Of a stretch of 64,000 nucleotides of DNA, positions 37,278 through 45,895 are shown piece by piece (positions within the stretch are counted from its first letter, which is position 1; each line of letters opens with the position of its first letter). The notes under the pieces were generated by a model. That model was not told the origin of the DNA, made no database searches, and worked only from the letters and a program-made list of their open reading frames with translations. Location: positions 69,400 through 133,399 of the forward strand of contig NZ_BCRN01000014.1 of assembly GCF_001552615.1 (NCBI RefSeq). Direction: 5' to 3'. A program made the translations under genes and the position numbers. This DNA is from Millisia brevis NBRC 105863. GTDB lineage: Bacteria; Actinomycetota; Actinomycetes; Mycobacteriales; Mycobacteriaceae.

Positions 37278-38605
37278 CGCTCGATCACCGCCTCGCCCGG
37301 ATCACCGGCCGGTCGCGGGCCGACGGCCTGCGCGGGATGGCCGACCGCGACCGCGCCGAGCGGTTGCCAGGTCGGCCCGAGGTCCAATTCGGTGCGCACC
37401 ACGTCGGCCGCGAAGATCGTCGAGCCGACCCACAGGCTGCCCAGATCCCTGGCCGCCAGGGCGATCAGCAGACTCTGCACCGCGGCCCCGCCGGCGACGG
37501 TGAACATCGTGCGCTCGTTCGCTCGCCGCCGCTCGTCCGGATAGTCGTGTGCGCCCGCATCGGTGACCAGGAACGGCAGGATCAGTTCCGGTGCGCGCCA
37601 GAGAATATCGCCGCGGGACAGGCGCCGGGTGATCATCTCGTCGGTGAAGCCGTCCTCCGACAGATCGTTGCGCCAGGCCGAACGCATCGCGGTCAACAGT
37701 CGTTCGCGCACCTCGCGGGTGCGCACCCAGACGAATCGGATCGGATGCGAGTGATGCGGGGCCGGGGCGGTCCACGCATCGGCGATCGCCGCGCGCAGGA
37801 CGGCCGGATCGACCGGCTCGTCGGCGAAGTCGCGCACCGACCGACGGTGGGGGACCGCCGCGCGCAGGCCGGCGGCGAAGGCCTCGTCGGCGCCGAGACG
37901 GAACATGTCCTCGTCCTCGGTGCGCAGCAGGTCGGCCGCGCGGCTGCCGTCGTCGACGATCGGCAGGCCGCGCACGATAGCCATCGGACGACCGGTGGTC
38001 TTGCCCTTGACCAGATCCGCGGCGGCCGCGATCTCGTCGGCGATCGCGGTATTGGTCACCTCCAGCACGTTCCCGTGCGGGTCGGTCTGGCCCGCATAGG
38101 GTTTGAGCACCGTCAGGCCTGCCGCCCCCAGGGCGGCGTCGGTCTGGCCGACGCGCCACGCACGTCCCATCGTGTCGGTGATCACCACCGCAACGCGGAC
38201 GCCGAGGCGGTCGGCGATCTCCTTGCGCAGGGTCTGCGCACTGCCGTCCGGGTCGACCGGCAGCAGAGCCAACTGCCCGGCGCCGACGTTGGAGGCGTCG
38301 ATCCCGGACGCCGCGGCGACCACGCCGAGGCGGCTGCGGGTGATCATGGTGTTCCCGCGGCGCGCGACAACCGAACGCGCTTCCCGTTCGACGAGATCGC
38401 GGCGGAAGGCGTCGCGGTCGACCCCCGCCGGTACGTCGACCAGTCGGCCCTCGGCCTTGGAGATCACCTTGCTGGTGACGACCAGTACATCGCCGTCGCG
38501 CAGGTCGACCCCGGTCGCCAGCAGCGCACCGACCAGGTCGGTCCCGGCGGTCACCTCCGGCAACCCGTCGATCGGCAGGACGGTCAGGGCGTCCGCGGTG
38601 CTCAC
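37274..38605 (-). CDS. fbiB: Coenzyme F420:L-glutamate ligase FbiB
   Basis: Bifunctional F420 biosynthesis enzyme of 443 residues. The N-terminal ligase domain (1 to about 245) has VLPIDGLPEV, DVLVVTSKVISKAEG, ITDTMGRAWRVGQTD and VANTAIADEIAAAADLVKGK-type motifs (here EVTNTAIADEIAA) and adds glutamates to F420-0. The C-terminal domain (about 250-443) is a nitroreductase-fold FMN protein (RRSVRDFADEPVD) that reduces dehydro-F420-0. The GTG at 38605 overlaps the fbiA stop. Length agrees with M. tuberculosis FbiB (448). The product coenzyme would be used by the Ddn-like protein at 8 kb. Confidence 0.95.
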   Translation of the reverse strand: MSTADALTVLPIDGLPEVTAGTDLVGALLATGVDLRDGDVLVVTSKVISKAEGRLVDVPAGVDRDAFRRDLVEREARSVVARRGNTMITRSRLGVVAAASGIDASNVGAGQLALLPVDPDGSAQTLRKEIADRLGVRVAVVITDTMGRAWRVGQTDAALGAAGLTVLKPYAGQTDPHGNVLEVTNTAIADEIAAAADLVKGKTTGRPMAIVRGLPIVDDGSRAADLLRTEDEDMFRLGADEAFAAGLRAAVPHRRSVRDFADEPVDPAVLRAAIADAWTAPAPHHSHPIRFVWVRTREVRERLLTAMRSAWRNDLSEDGFTDEMITRRLSRGDILWRAPELILPFLVTDAGAHDYPDERRRANERTMFTVAGGAAVQSLLIALAARDLGSLWVGSTIFAADVVRTELDLGPTWQPLGAVAVGHPAQAVGPRPAGDPGEAVIER

Positions 38606-39564
38606 GGCAGGCTCACCCCGGCCGCCTCGAGCGCGTCGCGGGCCATCCGGGCGGTCGTGTCGACGTCGGTCATCAGCAGGGGCCGTTCGACGACGTCGAG
38701 GGGCTCCGAGCGGTATCCGTCGCCGGTGTGCACCATCCACGCGTCGAGCAGGCCGGCTTCCTTGCGGGAGCCGTACCAGTCGCCGACCGCCCGAGCGGAG
38801 GTCTCCACGCCGATCACCTGCAGGCATTCGTCGGCCATGCCGCGCAGATGCTTGCCGCCGATGATCGGCGAAATCCCTACGACGCCTGCCGATGTCGTGC
38901 GAAGGGCGCCGCGGATACCGGGTACGGCGAGGATCGCGCCGATGCTGACCACCGGATTCGACGGCGCCAGCACGACGGCGTCCGCGCCGGTGATCGCGTC
39001 GAGCACGCCGGGGGCGGGCGTCGCCTGCTCCGCGCCGACGTGGATGAACGATTCGGTCGGGATGCCGGCCCGGTACCGGACCCACCACTCCTGGAAGTGG
39101 ATCGCCCGCTTGCCCTCCGCGTCGCCCGGGTCGACCACCACGTGGGTCTCCGACCGGTCGTCGGTCACCGGGATCAGGGACACGCCCGGCTGCCATCGGG
39201 CGCAGAGCGCCTCGGTGACCTGCGAGAGCGGATAACCGGCGCGCAGCATGCGGCTGCGGACCAGGTGGGTGGCGACGTCGCGGTCGCCGAGGCCGAACCA
39301 GTCCGGGTCGACCCCGTAACCGGCGAGCTCCTCCTTGACCGACCAGGTCTCGTCGCGGCGCCCCCAGCCCTTTTCGGTGTCGATCCCGTCGCCGAGGGTG
39401 TACATGCACGTATCGAGATCCGGGCAGATGCGCAGTCCGTGCATCCAGACGTCGTCGCCGACGTTGACCACCGCCGTGATCGTGTCGTCGGGCCCGAGCG
39501 CAGCGCGCATGCCGAGCAGGAATCGAGCGCCGCCGACCCCGCCGACCAGAACGGTTACCTTCAC
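38602..39564 (-). CDS. fbiA: 2-phospho-L-lactate (phosphoenolpyruvate) transferase FbiA
   Basis: A 320-residue CofD-family enzyme joining the activated phospho-lactyl/enolpyruvyl guanylate to the deazaflavin Fo. The N-terminus VTVLVGGVGGARFLLGM, then VNVGDDVWMHGLRICPDLDTCMYTLG (as two strands), and LAPSNPVVSIGAIL and VVGISPIIGGKHLRG are family hallmarks. The GTG at 39564 is selected because the family begins directly with KVTVLVGG; GAGG lies only two bases upstream, so a leaderless message is possible. It heads the fbiA-fbiB-NUDIX unit. Confidence 0.94.
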   Translation of the reverse strand: MKVTVLVGGVGGARFLLGMRAALGPDDTITAVVNVGDDVWMHGLRICPDLDTCMYTLGDGIDTEKGWGRRDETWSVKEELAGYGVDPDWFGLGDRDVATHLVRSRMLRAGYPLSQVTEALCARWQPGVSLIPVTDDRSETHVVVDPGDAEGKRAIHFQEWWVRYRAGIPTESFIHVGAEQATPAPGVLDAITGADAVVLAPSNPVVSIGAILAVPGIRGALRTTSAGVVGISPIIGGKHLRGMADECLQVIGVETSARAVGDWYGSRKEAGLLDAWMVHTGDGYRSEPLDVVERPLLMTDVDTTARMARDALEAAGVSLP

Positions 39565-39650
39565 GTCCTCGAGCCTAGGAGCCGGCCGGCGGCGGGCGCA
39601 GGCGGGGCCGACCGCGCCGGCCGGGGCGTCGCGGTGCCGACGCGCGCGTG

Positions 39651-39698
39651 TCGCCTCCCCGACACGCGGCGTGTCGCTGCGACGCGCCGGGGAGGCGA
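39651..39698. repeat. Nested hairpin element
   Basis: TCGCCTCCCCG (39651-39661) pairs perfectly with CGGGGAGGCGA (39688-39698). Inside it, GACACGC and GCGTGTC (39661-39675) form a second stem around a single G. It lies between divergent start codons, so it is not an ordinary terminator. Confidence 0.6.
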
Positions 39699-39944
39699 GG
39701 CGCAATACTGGACGACCCCTCCTCCGGCTTGACGCCGTACCGCCGCTGCGTGTCTAATCACAGGCGTGTCATTCGATATTCGTTCGGCGACGCTCTCGGG
39801 TGGTAATTCGTCCGTCGAATATATGTTCGAACGCTGAAAACCTGTACGTCGGTTCGGGGCAAACATCGGGAATTCCGTTCGCGGTGTCGATGAGCCGAAG
39901 GTGCTGAGGGTTTCCGGGTTCGGTGGCATCGGGTCGGTGAAACA

Positions 39945-39959
39945 TGTTGTGACACAACA
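39945..39959. promoter_or_regulatory. 15-bp palindrome in the whiB2 leader
   Basis: TGTTGTG-A-CACAACA is a perfect 7+1+7 inverted repeat ending three bases before the GAGGAGG ribosome-binding site of whiB2. It may bind a regulator or, in RNA, form a short hairpin next to the ribosome-binding site. Confidence 0.6.
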
Positions 39960-39977
39960 GGCGAGGAGGCGAAGCCG

Positions 39978-40316
39978 GTGATGGAGAACCATTCGTCGCA
40001 GGACCTCGAACCGACGGGGGACGAGGCCGATCCCGAGGTGGATCAGGTGCGGCAGTTACGCCCGGTCGATGATTTCGACTATCTCTTCGACGGTGCCGAG
40101 GAAGAATGGCAGGAGCGCGCATTGTGCGCTCAGACCGACCCCGAGGCGTTTTTCCCGGAGAAGGGTGGTTCCACCCGCGAGGCGAAACGTATCTGCCTCG
40201 GTTGCGAGGTCAAGGACGAGTGCCTGGAGTACGCCCTCGCCAACGACGAGCGTTTCGGTATCTGGGGTGGCCTCTCCGAGCGAGAGCGTCGCCGCCTCAA
40301 GCGCGGCATCATCTGA
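39978..40316 (+). CDS. whiB2: WhiB-family iron-sulfur regulator, WhiB2/WhmD type
   Basis: A 112-residue WhiB protein binding a [4Fe-4S] cluster through C50, C73, C76 and C82 (C-x22-C-x2-C-x5-C), followed by the GIWGG turn (94-98) and a basic C-terminal DNA-contact segment (SERERRRLKRG). Position next to an Rv3259-like metallopeptidase and the manB cluster identifies it as WhiB2 (WhmD in M. smegmatis), required for septation. Start is GTG 39978 or the adjacent ATG 39981; GAGGAGG lies about 10 bases upstream. Confidence 0.95.
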   Translation: MMENHSSQDLEPTGDEADPEVDQVRQLRPVDDFDYLFDGAEEEWQERALCAQTDPEAFFPEKGGSTREAKRICLGCEVKDECLEYALANDERFGIWGGLSERERRRLKRGII

Positions 40317-40400
40317 CGCGTCCCGCGACGGTCATCGGGCCGCAGGGGGATCGACGGCATTCGGACGGCGTCGGGGGCGGGTCGACCGCCGCCCCGGCGC

Positions 40401-40436
40401 CGTTCGTGTCCGCACTGACGTTCGTGTCTGCACTGA
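40401..40436. repeat. Two tandem 18-bp repeats
   Basis: CGTTCGTGTCCGCACTGA is followed directly by a copy with one change (C to T). It lies in the 224-bp gap between the convergent whiB2 and Rv3259-like genes, where no other structure is evident. Confidence 0.6.
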
Positions 40437-40540
40437 TTTGGCGTCCGGCGCGGTTTGCGTCGACGGTGGTCCCGGCAAGCGGTCCCGCCGGCCGCATCGG
40501 CCGGAAGGGAAACCCGGCAGGTGCGATCGGGCAGGGGCGA

Positions 40541-41029
40541 TCAGGCGCCGTCCGGCGGATCGATCAACTCGGGGTCGATGACCTCCGGATCGACTCCCAG
40601 GTAGGACGCGACCTGCGCCACCAGAACCTCGTGAATCAGCTCCATCAACATCTCGGGCTGCCGGGCGCGGCGCTCCAGCGGCCGCCGAAACAGCACGATC
40701 CGCGCGCGGGTGGGCTCGCCCCGAGCATCGACCCCGGCCGGAACCAGGCGGGACAGCGGGATCGCCCCCTCGGTCACCACATCATCGGCCCATACCGGAA
40801 GGTCCGGTCCCACCGACTTGATCGGCGGCACCTCGTCGACGGCGATGTCGAGCGCGGTGAGCCGCTCGTGCCACTGGTTGTCGATCCGCGCGAACGCGTC
40901 GACGGCCAGCTGATCGAAACGCTGCGCGCGCGTGCGGTACGCGGGCACGGACGTGGGTATGACGGGGCCGCGCATCCCGCGACCCCGCCGACCTGCGCTG
41001 CGTGAGCCGTGTCGAGACCTGCCACCCAT
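40541..41029 (-). CDS. Metallopeptidase-family (DUF1025/zincin-like) protein, Rv3259-like
   Basis: A 162-residue protein that aligns by eye with the DUF1025 zincin family: FDQLAVDAFARIDNQW, VVTEGAIPLSRL, ARIVLFRRPLERRA and LMELIHEVLVAQVASYLGVDPEVIDP. The family's HExxH zinc motif is degenerate here (H-E-V-L-V), so proteolytic activity is doubtful. The first 20 residues are arginine/glycine-rich. Start 41029 is chosen, with 41050 as an alternative. It is convergent with whiB2 and divergent from the DUF3499 gene, the order seen in M. tuberculosis. Confidence 0.85.
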   Translation of the reverse strand: MGGRSRHGSRSAGRRGRGMRGPVIPTSVPAYRTRAQRFDQLAVDAFARIDNQWHERLTALDIAVDEVPPIKSVGPDLPVWADDVVTEGAIPLSRLVPAGVDARGEPTRARIVLFRRPLERRARQPEMLMELIHEVLVAQVASYLGVDPEVIDPELIDPPDGA

Positions 41030-41125
41030 GACGGCCCAGGATACCGACATCCCGCGGCGCCCGGCGGCCGACCGTCGGTGTGTCCCTGCCGAGTCGAACG
41101 GCCGACGAGCGCTAGGGTCGGGAGC

Positions 41126-41518
41126 GTGAGATCTCCCCGCGCGTGCAGTCGCCCCGGATGCAGCAGGCCGGCGGTGGCGACCCTGACGTACGTGTACTCG
41201 GAATCGACGGCCGTGGTCGGACCGCTCGCCACCGTCGACGAGCCGCATTCCTGGGACCTGTGCGACGTACACGGCACGCGCATCACCGCCCCGAAGGGGT
41301 GGGAGATGGTTCGTTACCAAGCCGCCTTCGACAGTCCCGGCCCCGACGACGCGGATCTGACCGCGCTGGCGGAAGCGGTCCGCGACGCCGGCAAGGGCGA
41401 GCGGGCGCCGGCGACCGTGGTCGTCGAGAGCGATTCCGACTCCTCGCCGGGCATCGTGAGCACCCACCGCACCGGGCGGCGCGGACACCTGCGGGTCCTG
41501 CCCGACCCCAGCCATTAG
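41126..41518 (+). CDS. DUF3499 family protein, Rv3258c-like
   Basis: A 130-residue actinobacterial protein. The N-terminal CSRPGC pair (C8, C13 region) and the later DLCDVHG cysteine/histidine form a probable zinc ribbon; between them lies VATLTYVYSESTAVVGPL. The C-terminal third is disordered. The start is the GTG at 41126 with GGGAGC just upstream. The family is conserved beside manB in this order, but no function is established. Confidence 0.88.
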   Translation: MRSPRACSRPGCSRPAVATLTYVYSESTAVVGPLATVDEPHSWDLCDVHGTRITAPKGWEMVRYQAAFDSPGPDDADLTALAEAVRDAGKGERAPATVVVESDSDSSPGIVSTHRTGRRGHLRVLPDPSH

Positions 41519-41699
41519 CGGCAGCGCCGAACGAGAGTCGGCTCCGGCACTCCGGTGCCCGGGATCGCGGCGGTGTGGGTATCGTCGTGCGCACCCGGGT
41601 GGGGGACCCGGCTCGTCGACATCGATCGACGTTCTCATCCGCGTCGTCATCCTCGATCCACCGTGATCGGAGCGACGCCAATCATGCAGGGAGGGCCAC

Positions 41700-43076
41700 G
41701 TGTCCGTGCCTCGAACCGCTGAAGCCATCGACGCGGTCGTCAAGGCCTACGACGTGCGCGGCATCGTCGGTGAGCAGATCGACGCCGGGTTCGTCCGGGA
41801 CGTCGGAACCGCATTCGCCCGTCTGATGGCCGCCGAGGGGGCGCCGCGTCGGGTCGTGATCGGTCACGACATGCGCGGTTCCTCGCCGGAACTCGCCGCC
41901 GCCTTCGCCGAGGGCGTCACCGCCACCGGCAGCGACGTCACCGCGATCGGCCTCGCCTCGACCGACGAGCTCTACTTCGCGTCGGGCCGGCTCGACTGCC
42001 CGGGCGCGATGTTCACCGCGAGCCACAATCCGGCCGCCTACAACGGCATCAAGCTGTGCCGGGCGGGCGCGAAGCCCGTCGGCACGCAGACCGGTCTCGC
42101 CGCCATCCGGCAGGCGCTGATCGATGGGGTCGAGGCGCCGGCCGGACCGGTGGGCACCGTCGAGACGATCGACCTGCTCGACGACTACGCCACGTTCGTG
42201 CGCGACCTGGTCGGGGTGCCGACCCGCCGCCGGCTGACCGTCGCGGTCGACGCCGGCAACGGCATGGCCGGACACACGGTGCCCGCCGTCTTCGCGACGC
42301 TGCCGATCGACCTACGGCCGCTCTACTTCGAGCTCGATGGCACCTTCCCGAACCACGAGGCCAATCCGCTCGACCCGAAGAATCTGGTCGATCTGCAGCG
42401 CCTGGTGGTCGAGACCAAGGCCGACATCGGGCTGGCCTTCGACGGCGACGCGGACCGCTGCTTCGTCGTCGACGAGACCGGCGCCGCGGTGTCGCCGTCG
42501 ACGATCACCTCGCTGGTCGCCGATCGCGAACTCGCCCGACATCCCGGATCGACGATCATCCACAACCTGATCACCTCGCGCGCGGTCCCGGAGTTGGTGA
42601 CCGAACAGGGCGGCAAGCCGCTGCGCACCCGGGTCGGCCACTCCTACATCAAGCAGGCGATGGCCGAGTCGGGGGCCGTCTTCGGCGGTGAACACTCCGC
42701 CCACTACTACTTCCGCGACTTCTGGGGCGCCGACTCCGGCATGGTCGCCGCCCTGCACGTGCTGTCCGCGCTCGAGCAGACCGACGGGACGCTCTCGGAG
42801 CTGACCAACGGCTACGTGCGCTACGCCGCATCGGGGGAGATCAACTCGACGGTCACCGACCAGAAGGCCGCGGTCGACGCGGTCCTCGCGGCGTTCGCCG
42901 ATCGGACCGTCGATGTCGACACCCTCGACGGCCACACCGTGACGCTCGACTCCGGCGCCTGGTTCAATCTGCGCCCGTCCAATACCGAACCGCTGCTGCG
43001 GCTCAACGTCGAGGCGGCCGACGACACCGCGGTCGCCGCGATCGTGGACGAGGTGCTCGGCATCATCCGTCGATAG
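41700..43076 (+). CDS. manB: Phosphomannomutase/phosphoglucomutase
   Basis: A 458-residue alpha-D-phosphohexomutase that converts mannose-6-phosphate to mannose-1-phosphate for GDP-mannose, needed for mannosylated lipids (PIM, LM, LAM). The phosphoserine S108 lies in TASHNPA, the magnesium loop is DGDADR (248-253), the sugar loop is GGEHSAHYY, and the phosphate loop is RPSNTEP near the end. GGGAGGGCCAC precedes the GTG. It is followed by tobH and manA in one direction. Confidence 0.94.
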   Translation: MSVPRTAEAIDAVVKAYDVRGIVGEQIDAGFVRDVGTAFARLMAAEGAPRRVVIGHDMRGSSPELAAAFAEGVTATGSDVTAIGLASTDELYFASGRLDCPGAMFTASHNPAAYNGIKLCRAGAKPVGTQTGLAAIRQALIDGVEAPAGPVGTVETIDLLDDYATFVRDLVGVPTRRRLTVAVDAGNGMAGHTVPAVFATLPIDLRPLYFELDGTFPNHEANPLDPKNLVDLQRLVVETKADIGLAFDGDADRCFVVDETGAAVSPSTITSLVADRELARHPGSTIIHNLITSRAVPELVTEQGGKPLRTRVGHSYIKQAMAESGAVFGGEHSAHYYFRDFWGADSGMVAALHVLSALEQTDGTLSELTNGYVRYAASGEINSTVTDQKAAVDAVLAAFADRTVDVDTLDGHTVTLDSGAWFNLRPSNTEPLLRLNVEAADDTAVAAIVDEVLGIIRR

Positions 43077-43151
43077 GGTGGTACCCGTGGTTGGCGTGTG
43101 CGGGTCCGCAATTCCGGCGGGACGGGACCACCGAGAGGAGCGCGGAGACTG

Positions 43152-44216
43152 ATGACGGTTCCGGTTCCGCGTCCCGATCTCGACGACACCGACGGGCTGC
43201 TCGCGGTCGATCGCGCCGGCGCGCTGCGTTCGGCGGCGATGGCGGGTGCCCAGGTGCGGGCGGTCTCCACCGCCATCGAGGAGGGCGTGCTCGGGCGGCT
43301 GCGGGGTATGCAACCGCGCGCGATCACCTTCGTCGACTCCGGCGCCGCCGCCTCGCGAGCGATGGCCCTGGTCGAGGCGACCGTCGGTGCGGCGTCGCGC
43401 TATCCGCTCTCGAGGGTGCGGGCCACGCCGGCGCGGGTCGGACCGCTCGATGTGGTCGTCGTCGCAGGCGACGACCCGGGCGATCCGCTGGCCGCCGAAT
43501 CGATCCACGCCGCGGTGCGCCGCGGCGCGGAGGTCGTGGTGGTGGCCCCGCTGGACGGCCCGCTGCGCGATGCCGGCGCCGGTCGGGCGCTCGAGTTGCC
43601 GCCGCGCATCCCGGTCGCGCCCCGCAATCGGATGATCGGCCACGTCGCGGCGATCCTGGGGGTCCTCGCGGTCCTGGATGCCGGACCGGTCGATATCGAC
43701 CTGCTCGCTCGCACCGCCGACGCGCTCGACGCCGAGGCGCTGTCCGGGCAGCCTTCGGCCGACGTGACGGTCAATCCCGCCAAGCAGCTGGCCGCCCGGC
43801 TGGCCAATCGCCGCTTCGTGCTCGTCGGCGGCGATCCGGCCGCGATCGAGGTCGCCGGACACGGCTGCGCGGTCATCCTGTCGGCCACCGGAATCGCCGG
43901 TGCGTCCGCGGAACTGCCCGAGGTCCTCGCGGCGGTGCACGAGCATCGCGCGATCGGCTCGACCGGAGCGCTGTCCGATGTCGACGCGCTCTTCCACGAC
44001 GAGGAACTCGACGGTCCGCTGCCGACCGAGGCGGATCGACTGATTCTGATCGACACCACCGGTGACCCGCACCTGCTGCGGCGCCGCGCCGCATCCCTCG
44101 GCGAGCCCGATCTGGTCGCCGTCGACGACGCGGTCGACCTGCCCCTGCAGCGAGCACTGCTGATCGCCGAACGATTCGACATGGCCGCCGCCTATCTGCG
44201 GCTGACCGGAGGCTGA
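43152..44216 (+). CDS. TobH-like SIS-domain protein, Rv3256c-like
   Basis: A 354-residue protein between manB and manA. It resembles the N-terminal part of bifunctional phosphoglucose/phosphomannose isomerases: AVDRAGALRSAAMAGAQVRAV, then ITFVDSGAAASRAMALVEA, VVVAGDDPGDPLAAESI and VVVAPLDGPLRD are SIS-fold strands. Catalytic residues of the isomerases are not obvious. TobH naming comes from actinobacterial annotation and does not imply tobramycin synthesis. GAGAGGAGCG lies upstream of the ATG. It starts 75 bp after manB and ends three bases before manA. Confidence 0.85.
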   Translation: MTVPVPRPDLDDTDGLLAVDRAGALRSAAMAGAQVRAVSTAIEEGVLGRLRGMQPRAITFVDSGAAASRAMALVEATVGAASRYPLSRVRATPARVGPLDVVVVAGDDPGDPLAAESIHAAVRRGAEVVVVAPLDGPLRDAGAGRALELPPRIPVAPRNRMIGHVAAILGVLAVLDAGPVDIDLLARTADALDAEALSGQPSADVTVNPAKQLAARLANRRFVLVGGDPAAIEVAGHGCAVILSATGIAGASAELPEVLAAVHEHRAIGSTGALSDVDALFHDEELDGPLPTEADRLILIDTTGDPHLLRRRAASLGEPDLVAVDDAVDLPLQRALLIAERFDMAAAYLRLTGG

Positions 44217-44219
44217 CGC

Positions 44220-45539
44220 GTGGATCTGCTCGAAGGTGCCGTCCGGGCGTACGCCTGGGGCTCGCGCACCGACCTGGCCGACCTACAGGGGCGGACGACA
44301 CCGACCGAGCACCCCGAAGCGGAGATCTGGTATGGCGCGCACCCCGCCGATCCGGCGATGTTGGTGCGCCCGGAGTCCGGTGATCCCAAGGAACGTTCGC
44401 TGCTGGCGGTCATCGACTCCGACCCGGTCGGCTGCCTCGGCGCGTCGACCGCCGGGACCTTCCACAACCGGTTGCCCTTCCTGCTGAAGCTGCTGGCCGC
44501 CGCCGAACCGCTGTCGTTGCAGGCCCATCCGAGCGCCCTGCAGGCGGCTCAGGGCTTCGCCGCGGACAACTCCCGCGGCATCCCGCTCGATTCCCCGGTG
44601 CGCAACTACAAGGACGACAGCCACAAGCCCGAGCTGATCGTGGCGATCGGCGAATTCCACGCGCTCGCCGGCTTCCGCGACCCGGCGCGCACGCTCGACT
44701 TCCTCTCCGCCCTCGCCGTCGACGAGATGGCGCCCTATGTGGACATGCTCGGCCGCCAACCGGACGAGCACGGCCTGCGCATGCTGTTCACCTCGTGGAT
44801 CACCCTGCCGCAGGCGCGGCTGCGCGAGCTGCTGCCCGCCCTGCTCGACGGGTGCGAGCGCCACGTCGCGGCGGGCGCGGCGGTACCGTTCGCGCGCGAG
44901 GCGGCGACGATCGTCGAACTCGGCGCCGCCTATCCCGGCGACCAGGGGGTGCTGGCCGCGACACTGCTCAATCGGGTGGTCCTGCAGCCGGGGGAAGGGA
45001 TGTTCCTCGACGCGGGCAACCTGCACGCCTACCTCTCGGGCGTCGGCGTGGAGATCATGGCCAACTCCGACAACGTGCTGCGCGGCGGCCTCACCCCGAA
45101 ACACGTCGACGTCCCCGAACTGCTGCGCGTCCTCGACTTCCGTCCGATCGACGCCTCGGCGCTGGTGCCGGAGGGGCCGGCGCCCGCCTGGTTCGATACC
45201 CCGGCGTCCGAGTTTCGGCTGGGCGCGATCGTCTTCGACCCGGCGATGACCGCTGAGGTCGGTGAGGTCGGCAAGGCCGGTGAGGTCGGTGAGGTCGGCA
45301 AGGTCGGGGGGACCGGGGAGGCCGGGGGACGGGTGCCCGTCGGGGCGGATGTCGCGTTGCCGGTCGGACGTCCGCAGATCGTGCTCTGCACGGCGGGCCG
45401 CGGTCTGCTGCGCTCCGGGGACGCCGAACTCGAGGTCCCGCGTGGGGGAGCCGCCTGGCTCGACGCCGGGGACGTGGTGGTGGCCTCGGCCGCCCAGACC
45501 GCAGAACCGACCTGCCTGTACGTCGCGGCTGCGGGCTGA
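44220..45539 (+). CDS. manA: Mannose-6-phosphate isomerase, class I
   Basis: Zinc isomerase of 439 residues linking fructose-6-phosphate to mannose-6-phosphate. Zinc ligands are in QAHPS (101-105) and in HKPELIVA; the later EGMFLDAGNLHAYLSGVGVEIMANSDN region (here broken at EGMF, LDAGNLHAYL and EIMANSDN) supplies the other histidine and the arginine in NVLRGGLTPKHVD. Between the catalytic barrel and the last cupin there is a repeat-coded glycine/valine/glutamate insertion (about 346-370). The start is the GTG at 44220, three bases after tobH. Confidence 0.94.
   Translation: MDLLEGAVRAYAWGSRTDLADLQGRTTPTEHPEAEIWYGAHPADPAMLVRPESGDPKERSLLAVIDSDPVGCLGASTAGTFHNRLPFLLKLLAAAEPLSLQAHPSALQAAQGFAADNSRGIPLDSPVRNYKDDSHKPELIVAIGEFHALAGFRDPARTLDFLSALAVDEMAPYVDMLGRQPDEHGLRMLFTSWITLPQARLRELLPALLDGCERHVAAGAAVPFAREAATIVELGAAYPGDQGVLAATLLNRVVLQPGEGMFLDAGNLHAYLSGVGVEIMANSDNVLRGGLTPKHVDVPELLRVLDFRPIDASALVPEGPAPAWFDTPASEFRLGAIVFDPAMTAEVGEVGKAGEVGEVGKVGGTGEAGGRVPVGADVALPVGRPQIVLCTAGRGLLRSGDAELEVPRGGAAWLDAGDVVVASAAQTAEPTCLYVAAAG
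45255..45308 (+). repeat. In-frame 27-bp tandem repeat inside manA
   Basis: Two 27-bp units (each built from 9-mers such as GAGGTCGGT) encode a repeating EVGEVGKAG-type stretch. It lies in a linker, not in the catalytic core. Confidence 0.75.
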
Positions 45540-45895
45540 CTTCCGGAAGTGTATGGAATTCCGGGTCACATCAATCTTGCTGTGGTAGTCCGGTCACACC
45601 TTTAACGGCGAGCAGTTTCGATCACAGCGTGTCGATGGGGTACGGTCGCCGCGGAGTGTGATGCACCCGTTGCGACCCGCGGAAACGTGGCTCGACCACC
45701 ATGGATGTGACTCCAGTATGGACATTGTGGTCCGATTTCGACACGGTCGGAGCAGTCCTTTTCGGAGACCGGCAGGTGTAGTGTCCGCTCGGAATGGCCG
45801 GTATTTGTACCTTTCACAGTACGAGCCCGCAAGTCTGTATTCGGGGGAGCAGGCTGGGTCCGGTCGATGCATACGTACGTCGTGGAAGGAGGCCG
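45540..45895. other. 356-bp intergenic region upstream of alkB
   Basis: No gene is supported. GGTCACA is directly repeated at 45564 and 45592, and ATCACAGCG occurs at 45621. Composition is closer to 55% GC than the genome average, consistent with a large regulatory region. GAAGGAGGCC at its end (45886-45895) is the alkB ribosome-binding site. Confidence 0.5.

Larger units (their letters stand above)
39565..39977. other. 413-bp divergent intergenic region, fbiA / whiB2
   Basis: No gene is supported here. The fbiA-proximal third is GC-rich and contains a nested hairpin (39651-39698). The middle (about 39765-39860) is unusually AT-rich for this genome, with TATATG-like hexamers suited to a -10 region. 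The whiB2-proximal end holds a 15-bp palindrome (39945-39959) and a GAGGAGG ribosome-binding site (39962-39968). whiB2 thus probably has a long 5' leader. Confidence 0.6.

Noticed and set aside
37274-39409. 711-codon frame suggesting an FbiA-FbiB fusion
   Set aside because: The upstream part is an out-of-frame reading of fbiA; FbiB begins at the GTG that overlaps the fbiA stop.
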